Assembly: GCA_036435485.1 (NCBI GenBank)
Contig: CM071599.1
Location: 210,713,178-210,777,177, forward strand
Length of the DNA: 64,000 nt
From: Saposhnikovia divaricata
Taxonomy: Eukaryota; Streptophyta; Magnoliopsida; Apiales; Apiaceae
Reading direction: 5' to 3'
Of the stretch, positions 55,858-64,000 are shown in pieces; the stretch's first letter is position 1; every line of letters starts with the position of its first letter. A program made the position numbers and the translations under genes. The notes under the pieces were generated by a model. That model was not told where the DNA came from. It saw only the letters and a list, made by a program, of their open reading frames with translations, and searched no databases.

Positions 55858-57080
55858 CTAGTCGACTAAGCCGCGCTTCGCGGCGGCCTTATAACTTTTT
55901 TTTTAAAAAATTAAATAAAGATTATTTAAGAAAAAATCGACTAAAATATATGTATAATATCAATATAAATTGGTGAACAAAGTTTTGTATAAATTAAATA
56001 TACAGAGATAATAAGATGTATTATTCATATATTTTTCTATATAATTTTTGTCTCACAATTTTTTAGACCGACACCCGTTGAATATATTATAAAAAGCATA
56101 CACACTAATAAAAATTTAAATACTAAAATTCTCTTTGACTTTGATTTCAATTTGCACGTCGGTGAGATTTTCTTAGGATTCAATTAGAATAGGGAGATAC
56201 TACTGTAAAAAAAATGTTAAAACTTCCTTTTTATATCCTATCAATAATATAATTTAAAGGTGTGACTAACCCTTAATAACATCAATTATTTCATTGATTG
56301 CATATTTTATGTACATCAATTATTTCCTTGATTGCAAATATAAAGGAAATTCCCCAGGAGTTTGGTGGAGCTCTAGAATCGCTCGATTCATATTTTTTTT
56401 TTAGAGCTCCTCAATTCATATTCATATTAATTTTGACAAAATTCCTGAAAAAAAGGTTGTAGAAATTTATTATTAGACCACATAGTTTAAAAAAACGTTT
56501 AGTCAGCATAACCAAAGCTATAACCAAAGCTGCATCCAAATATATTGTACCACAACTTTTATAATGAAAATAAGATCTACACTCTACACATCTATAAAGA
56601 GGCATTATAATGTTAGTTTTGAATGAAGTTTCAAAACAAATTAAAGATGAAACACACATCCTATGATAACTCTGAGTCGTGTACCTGTTATGAGTCGTGT
56701 ACCTGTTAAGAAAACTGGTCGCATGCACATTAAGGGTGGGCATCCCTTTATATAAACCGTAATTAATTGGTTATAAAATTCTCTTATCGAGTTTAAAAAA
56801 AGTTTTGATATTCTTTTCTAAAAAATAGGGACTAAAAAGGAAGTTTTGATTATATAAATTTGATTTCTTCATCCCTACACATTCGAAAACCTTTTCTATT
56901 TCGAAGATGATAATGTTAAAAATGGAAGCTCTGATATTTTTTTCTAAAAAATAGGGCTTAAATAAGGAATTTTTAATTTTACATATTTAAAATTGAGGAG
57001 CTCTAAAAAAATAGATAAATATGAATCGAGCGATTCTAGAGCTCCACCAAACTCCTGGGGAATCTCCTTTATATATATAA
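55858..57080 (-). mobile_element. Family A Helitron copy 2, chimeric with inverted 5' ends
   Basis: 55858-56338 is nearly identical to 57081-57561. At 56339 the sequence switches to a Helitron 5' end in the opposite orientation (TATAAAGGAAATTCCCC). A segment without known genes follows, then another 5' end in the normal orientation (to 57078). The segment 56339-57078 is thus bounded by inverted Helitron 5' ends of about 80 bp. Confidence 0.65.
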
Positions 57081-59645
57081 CTAGTCGACTAAGCCGCGCT
57101 TCGCGGCGGCCTTATAACTTTTTTTTAAAAAAATTAAATAAAGATTATTTAAGAAAAAATCGACTAAAATATATGTATAATATCAATATAAATTGGTGAA
57201 CAAAGTTTTGTATAAATTAAATATACAGTGATAATAAGATGTATTATTCATATATTTTTCTATATAATTTTTGTCTCACAATTTTTTAGGCCGACACCCG
57301 TTGAATATATTATAAAAAGCATACACACTAATAAAAATTTAAATACTAAAATTCTCTTTGACTTTGATTTCAATTTGCACGTCGGTGAGATTTTCTTAGG
57401 ATTCAATTAGAATAGGGAGATACTACTGTAAAAAAAATGTTAAAACTTCCTTTTTATATCCTATCAATAATATAATTTAAAGGTGTGACTAACCCTTAAT
57501 AACATCAATTATTTCATTGATTGCATATTTTATGTACATCAATTATTTCCTTGATTGCAAATTTTAGTTTAAAAATTGAGATAATTTAGAAAATTAGATA
57601 AATAGCTTTCAAGTTTTTAAAAAATCTACAAAATTATATCTGTAATATCAATATAGATTGGTGAACACAATATTTTATAAATTAAATATACATGATAATA
57701 AGATAAATTATTCATATTTTTTGTAAACCAATTTTGTGTAACTATTTTTTAGGTCGACACCGGTTGTATATATTATAAAAATACTAAACGTACATAATAA
57801 TAAAATTTAAAATACTAAAACCCACTTTGACTTTGATTTCGGTTTGCATACCGGTGAGATTTTCTCATGATTCAATTAGAATTGAGAGATTTTTTTAAAA
57901 AAAATGTTAGAACTTGTTTTTTTTTATATCTTTACTATAATATAGTTTAGGTGTGAGACTTGCCTTTAATAACAACAAATATTTCTTTGATTAAATATTT
58001 TATATTTGAAAATTGAGATAATTTAGAAAATTAGATAAATAACTTTCGAGTGATTACAAAGCCCCATTAAACGTAATTTTCTTTATCTAAAATAAAAATA
58101 ACAGACATGAGAAACGCCAGCAAGAAAAATTGAAAATCACTAAAAAATTCGTACACAATCTATTAATATAATCATTAAATCTATACTCACCTGAACTGAC
58201 GTGAATAGCTGCAAATAAATTACGAACTTAACAAAAACAAATAGACATGAATCAAAATTGAGTAATACATGTAGAGAGATTAACATTTTGGGTGCTAAAA
58301 CTATCATTAAATTTTTTAAACTACTGACCAGAAAGGCTGAACTTGAGGAACAACTGCAAAAAAAATTACAAACTTAACAATATAATTAAGATATGAATCT
58401 AAATAGATAATGTGGAGATTTACATGTTCAGATTAACCCTGAAAAAAACACGGTTCTCTCATATTTAAATTGGATTATATAGTTAGCTTTATTTGTAATA
58501 ACTTGCAATAATTTAGATAAATAAAAAAAGATTTTGATTTTAAAATTTCTTATCGAATATTAAAAAAAATGTTTTCAATTTTACCGTAGTTTAAAAATCA
58601 ACCTCATTCTTTTTTTTCTTTTTTTTTTGTAAATTTCTTCGTAAATAGCTCATTGTAGCAATGTCTTACCCGTCCATTAGGCTTCCTCTTTCCTATCCAA
58701 AACCGTTTCGCACAGCATTTGGAAGGGCTTTGTTTGACAAAAGCACCATGTAATCTGCAAATACTTCTTTTACCCCGTTGCATTATCCAGCCATTCTGGA
58801 AGCTTCTCCGTAATCTAACAATCCAATATGCTCAATAGAATAAAGTTTCCTGCGATCACAAAAGGTCTATAAATCAATCAACTAAAGAATAACAACATAT
58901 AAACATATGTTTTTTTTATAACCTAACACATATATCCATCAAGCAAATAAATTTTGAACATATACTTGAATGAATCAACATATATATAGTGATTATATGT
59001 TCATAGATAATAAAATCTGCATATTAAAATCAATACGAAAGCTAGCGAAGAAACACATATAACTAAAAGATGTTACTCGTTAGGGGAGGGGGAACAAAGC
59101 AATGAGAAAATATGTGGGTAATGCAAAGATTGGAGCTGGGATACTAAGATTATTTGTATTTATAGCTAGAGACTTATTAAAATAAGGGAATTCAATTTTT
59201 ATTATGATCAAATGTAAATAAGGTAACGGAATTCAATTTTTATTGCATGTAAAATAAGGAAATTCTAATTTTTATGAATTAATTTAGAGTATCTCTAGAA
59301 AATTAGATAAAATACAACTTAAAAAAGGTCTTGACATTATTTTCTAAAAATATAGGATTTAAAGAATAAAATTTTATAAATTAGAGGTTATACTTACCTT
59401 TTATACAATGGTTTATTTTATACAACTTAAAAAATGTTTTGACTTTCCTTTTATACAGTGGTTTATTTTATACAACTTAAAAAATGTTTTGACTTTCCTT
59501 TCTAAAAAATAGTGTGCTTAAAGAAGGAAGTTTGATTTTAATTATCAAAAACTGAGGAGCTCTAGAAAATTAGAAAAATATGAATCGAGCGATTCTAGAG
59601 CTCCTGGGGGTTTTCCTTTATATATATAATAGATATAGATATAGA
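57081..59645 (-). mobile_element. Family A Helitron copy 3, with internal older copy
   Basis: 3' end CTAG at 57081 with hairpin; 5'-end block with the subterminal hairpin at about 59555-59603, ending GA near 59645 after a short TAGATA repeat. At about 58010-58080 a worn 5'-end block (AGATAAATAACTTTCGAGTG) suggests that an older copy ended there. No coding seen; 58600-58860 is slightly less AT-rich but has no recognisable frame. Confidence 0.55.
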
Positions 59646-59647
59646 TA

Positions 59648-62600
59648 CTAGTTGATAAAGCCGCGCTTCGCGGCGGCGTTACAATCTTTTTTTAAAAAAT
59701 TCAATAAATATTTATATTATATTATATTATCAATATTAAATTTTAATAGTTATATAATCTTTTCTAATGAACCGATTTCTTGCTAAACGCGATTCTTTCG
59801 ATTAAGCCGTTTTTTTTTGTTAAAATCGAAATCCCAACTTTAACATATATTATAAAGATTTTATAATAATTTTAATTCATAAATTTTCTGTATATCTTAT
59901 ATTTTCTGTATTTATTTATAGCTTTCGCATGGGAATGTCTCTCTATTATATTAACACATCAATATTTTTTAAAATATGAAGACTTTTCTGTACGTGAATA
60001 ATATTGAATTTATGGATATATTTTTTTAAGGCAAGTATAATTAACTTATATAAAAAAGTTTAAATAAAGGATTTATAGGAAAAAAGATATATAGGTTTAA
60101 AAAAATCGTATAAGACGTCTCCACCGTCCTCATATTCTACGTTCAATAAAACATATTATTATATGTATTCTATATATATTAAAACATCTTTTTTACCTTC
60201 AATAATTTTTTAGTTATACTTTTTTCATATAAATTCAAACTCTTCTTCTCTATAAAATAGAACTCCTATTTTACATACAATAAAATTCTTAATTATATGT
60301 CTTACAAACACCTTAGAACTTTTGATTATATGTTTTCCTTATAAATTCAAACTCTTATTCTCTACAAATTTGAACACGTATTATGCTTCCAAAATGTTTA
60401 AGGATAGTTTTTTTAGTTATTAATATTTAAAATCCTAAAATTCTAAAAAATTCAAAATATATTTATCTTCTATTATATCATCAATATTAAATTTTAATAT
60501 TCAACATGATATTCTCCAATAAATCACTTTCTCGTTAAACACGGATATTCGTATTGAGCCGCTCTCTCGTTAATACTAAAACCCTAATTTTGACATATAT
60601 TACTTCTATGACATTGTTTATCCATAAAAATCGAATTATAAAAATAAAATTTATAACATCAATATCAAATTCTAATAGCTAATACAATTTTCTATAGTGA
60701 GCCGTTTTTCCGTTGTACACGTTTTGAGCCGCTCTTATTTGGGATCAAATTCTAACTTCATTACATATTATTGATGATACTTGTCTTTTATAACAACTTT
60801 TTTCCTTAAAATCAAAACCTAAAAATAGACTAAATTCCAATTTTTACTTTCTCTAAAGTTTCTAATATTTATGGAGTTTAAAAATGAAAATACATCTTAT
60901 TTTCCCTTTATATTATAGATACTCCTATATTTATTTAGGGTTCTCACATGAGAATATTCTTTTATTATGTTAACATATTAATTCTTTTCCTTTAAATAAA
61001 AAAACTTGTTTTATGAGAATAGTATCGGATTTATGAATATATTTTCTGATAGAAGTATAATGAACTTATATAAAAATATATAATTTTAGAAGATATTAAA
61101 AGATGTCACCAGCGTCCTTGTATTCTACATACAATAAAATATTTAATTATATGTCTTTTCTATATATTCAAACACCTATTCTATTTCCAATAGAACTTTT
61201 AGTTATATGTTTTTTCAATAAATTCGAACTCTTATTCTCTATAAATTTTGAACTCATATTCTACTTTTATTAGAACTTTTAATCATATGCCTTACAAATA
61301 CCTATTCTACCTTCAATAGAACTTCTAATTATATGTCTTTCTTATAAATTCGAACTCTTCTCCTCCATAAATTCGAATACATATTCTACTTCTAATTTGT
61401 TAAAAGATATTTTTATATTTAATAGTGTTTAAAATCCAAAAATTCTAAAAAATTAAAAAAATAGATTGAGTCGACAAAGCCGCACACTCAAAACATTTTC
61501 GAAATTACAACAATCAAATCTCAAGAAAAAATATATATAACATCAATTTAAACTTAATTTAAATTTTTCTGTATAATCTGCTTTATCATATTTTACTTTG
61601 TTGTTAGTCTAAATTATAAATAAAAGTACCGAATGTCGATTGTTCATTAATTAAATATATAATTGTTTTGTAAATGAAAATTTATGAATTTTAATATATA
61701 TATGAGTAAAAATAAAAATTCATTACATATTTTATTACATAAACATAATTTAATAATATACATTATAATATATTTTCGGTTGATGAAATAAAACCGAAAC
61801 CAAACCATTATTTCGGTTCTGTTTTTCAGTTTAGTTTCGGTTTCGATTTTTCGGTTTTTTTCACCCATACTAATCTTCGACCTCTCAATCTTTTAGGATT
61901 TTCGGATTCCACTATTTATCGCTACACCGATTAACTGCACTAATAATATAAAGTTAAATTGATTATTGGGAATCGGAAAATTAAAAGGAATTTTTGTTTC
62001 AAAGGTTACAAAGTTATATATATTTCAATTTTCGTTAGAAAAGAACATTACAAAAGAATTGAAACAATTGGAAACTTTTGTTCTACACAAAAAATTTCTA
62101 TTTTGAAATAAAAAACTAATTATAAAAAAAGTTTTGATATCACTTACATAGACAAAAATTCTTAAACATGTCTATCGAAAAGAAGAGAAAGATAAAAAGT
62201 AAAAATTTGGAAGAAGAAAAATTACGTTGATGATAAAATTAGTAAGTTCAGAGTCGAAAGACAATTAACCGAAGAGTAGTATACAAATTTCAAAAAAATA
62301 TATATTATCCATACTGTAACTTGTGCAGGCTGTATCTTGAAAATCGGCCAACTTTTTTTAATAGAGTTGATCTAGGGATACCTGCAAAATATAAAACAAA
62401 TATGTTAAGTTTGAATGTGAAAAGTAGAAAAGAAATCCCACGGCACACACAATCAAGATTGGTCAAAATATAAAATAATGAACATGCCAACACTGAAAGA
62501 AATAAAAGGATATGAAAAAAAGTAAAAGATATGGAGAAAAGTGGCTGGAAGGCTTGGAAAATTTATCAAGTTATTTATATACTTTTCAACCATAGCATTT

Positions 62601-63519
62601 GTTATAAACTCAAATTCCAATTCTCTATACATTAGAATTCCAATCTGACTTTCACGCTTTCTGTTTTTTAGTCAATTCTACTAAAATTCTAACAATTCTT
62701 ACCTCCAACTCTTCTGCAAATGAAAATTTATATGTTTTTTCTATAAATTTGAACTCTTATTTTCTATAAATTCGAACTCCTATTCTACTTCTTATAGAAC
62801 TTTTAATCATATCGCTTATAAATATCTATTCTAGTTCCAATAAAACTTCTAATTATATCATTTCCCTATAAATTCGAACTCTTCTCATCAATAAATTCGA
62901 ACACCACCTATTCTACTTATAATATGTTAAAAGATATTTTTATATTTATTAGTGTTTAAAATCTTAAAATTCTAAAAAATTAGAAAAATAGATTGAGACG
63001 ATCTTAGAACGCCACCTATTCTACTTCCTATAGAACTTTTAATCATATCCCTTATAAATATATATTCTAGTTCCAATAGAACTTCTAATTATATCACATC
63101 CCTATAAATTCGAACTCTTCTCATCTATAAATTCGAACACCGCCTATTCTATATGTTAAAAGATATTTTTATATTTATTAGTGTTTAAAATCTTAAAATT
63201 TTAATTAGAAAAATAGATTGAGACGATCTTAGAATGCCACCTAAGCTCCCGCGTATCCTCCTTTTTATATATATATATTGATGCTTCTAATAGAACTTTT
63301 AATCGTATGCCTTATAAATACTTATTATACTTCCAATAGAACTTCTAATCATATGTCTTCCCCATAAATTCGAACTCTTCTCCTTTATAAATTCGAACAC
63401 CTATTCTATTTCTAATATGCTAATTGATATTTTCATATTTATTAGTGTTTAAAATTCTAGAAAATTAGAAAAATCGATTGAGACGATATTAAAACGCCAC
63501 CTAAACTCCCGCTATCCTC

Positions 63520-63557
<38 letters not shown>

Positions 63558-63558
63558 A
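59648..63558 (-). mobile_element. Family B Helitron copy 2, with internal duplications
   Basis: 3' end CTAG at 59648 (minus) and 5' end TCAATATATATA (63558, minus), next to the MITE's right arm. The 5'-proximal block (ATAGAACTTTTAATCGTATG to CGCCACCTAAACTCCCGC) appears at about 62780-63015, 63015-63265 and 63280-63520; the last is nearly identical to 54545-54780 of copy 1. About 61460-61490 holds a fused 3'-end relic (GTCGACAAAGCCGCAC), and 61790-61865 an inserted stretch of CGGTTT repeats. Confidence 0.6.
61785..61866. repeat. Degenerate CGGTTT/AACCGA repeat
   Basis: Words of TTTCGGTTT in both orientations, as in the terminal parts of some plant hAT-type MITEs. The edges are not resolved. 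Confidence 0.5.
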
Positions 63559-63766
63559 TTGATATTATTTTTCCTCCTCTTTTCAATTTTTCCTCTCTTT
63601 CTTTGTTCTTGCTTCCTTATTTTATTTATTATTTAATAATTATAAGGATCAATTATAAGGAAGCTTGTTGGAATTGTCATATCTTATGATATTCTAAATC
63701 ACTAAGAGTCTAATATTTTATAATATTTATAAGAAAAACATAAGGAAGTTGTTGGACTTGCTCTTA

Positions 63767-64000
63767 GATACGGTGGAAGTGAATAATGTGCCTGTTTGTC
63801 AAAACTTTTTTTACGGACTTATTGACTTATTTTCGGGTAAAAATTTTATATTTCGATAATTTTTTTTATACAAGTATTTAATGTATGTTTGAGATTCAAT
63901 AAGTTGCAAAAATAAGTTGGAAAATAAGTTGGAAAGTTAGTAATCTTAACTTTCAACTTAAAATAAATTGACTTATTCTGAAAAATAAGTTCCCCGAACA
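63767..64000. other. Flank after the Tourist MITE; start of another repeat
   Basis: AT-rich DNA with words GCCTGTTTGTCAAAAC and, at the window end, AAATAAGTTCCCCGAACA, typical of the ends of a plant MITE. The element is not complete enough to classify. Confidence 0.35.

Larger units (their letters stand above)
52882..63763. mobile_element. Tourist-like (PIF/Harbinger) MITE split by Helitrons
   Basis: The left end GAGCAAGTCTAATAGATTCC and right end GGAAGTTGTTGGACTTGCTC are inverted repeats, flanked by the 3-bp TTA duplication (52879-52881, 63764-63766). The MITE arms are 52882-53044 and about 63559-63763; everything between is Helitron DNA inserted between A (53044) and T (63559). Confidence 0.75.

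Noticed and set aside
53045..63558. Autonomous Helitron coding for Rep and helicase
   Set aside because: No frame of useful length or with Rep or helicase motifs exists in this region; all copies seen are non-autonomous.

Overview
This is nuclear DNA from a flowering plant, almost certainly a eudicot. The evidence is small genes split by GT-AG introns, a plant-specific bHLH gene of the AKS/FBH type, nested LTR retrotransposons primed by initiator tRNA-Met, Helitrons with CTRR ends, Stowaway, hAT and Tourist-like MITEs, and a very AT-rich background. I cannot fix the species from the sequence.

1-26188 is a nest of four LTR retrotransposons. The outermost is a minus-strand Ty3/gypsy element (9861-26188) with decayed gag, protease, reverse transcriptase (RT) and RNase H and no integrase. 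A minus-strand copia element (4070-9860, continuing left of the window) sits in its left LTR. A second copia element (plus strand, only its 3' part, 1-4069) sits in the RT of that copia. A third copia element (12546-24716, plus strand, TTGTT target duplication) sits in the gypsy gag. The third is young: its LTRs differ by one base outside length changes. It keeps long open frames for gag, RT-RNase H and a 1245-residue third ORF, but has lost protease and most of integrase. Its 3' LTR is preceded by an 847-bp copy of the gypsy sequence that flanks its 5' LTR, which a normal insertion cannot produce.

26189-37400 is gene-free and AT-rich. It holds decayed Helitrons, a head-to-head pair of MITEs, a 3.4-kb Helitron rich in internal repeats and carrying a solo LTR, a 205-bp Helitron, and tRNA-like relics.

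37400-51850 is the gene island, with three plus-strand genes. They are a six-exon bHLH transcription factor (408 aa; intron 1 holds a 1.1-kb inverted repeat carrying a gene fragment), a six-exon coiled-coil protein (412 aa; intron 5 holds a hAT-type MITE nested in a Stowaway MITE), and a two-exon serine-rich protein of unknown role (162 aa, with a 20-nt last exon).

52882-63763 is a Tourist-like MITE split by a run of at least five Helitron copies of two families, all in the same orientation. The window ends inside another repeat. No rRNA gene, CRISPR array or intact tRNA gene was seen. The three genes show no sign of acting together, and nearly everything else is layered transposon history.
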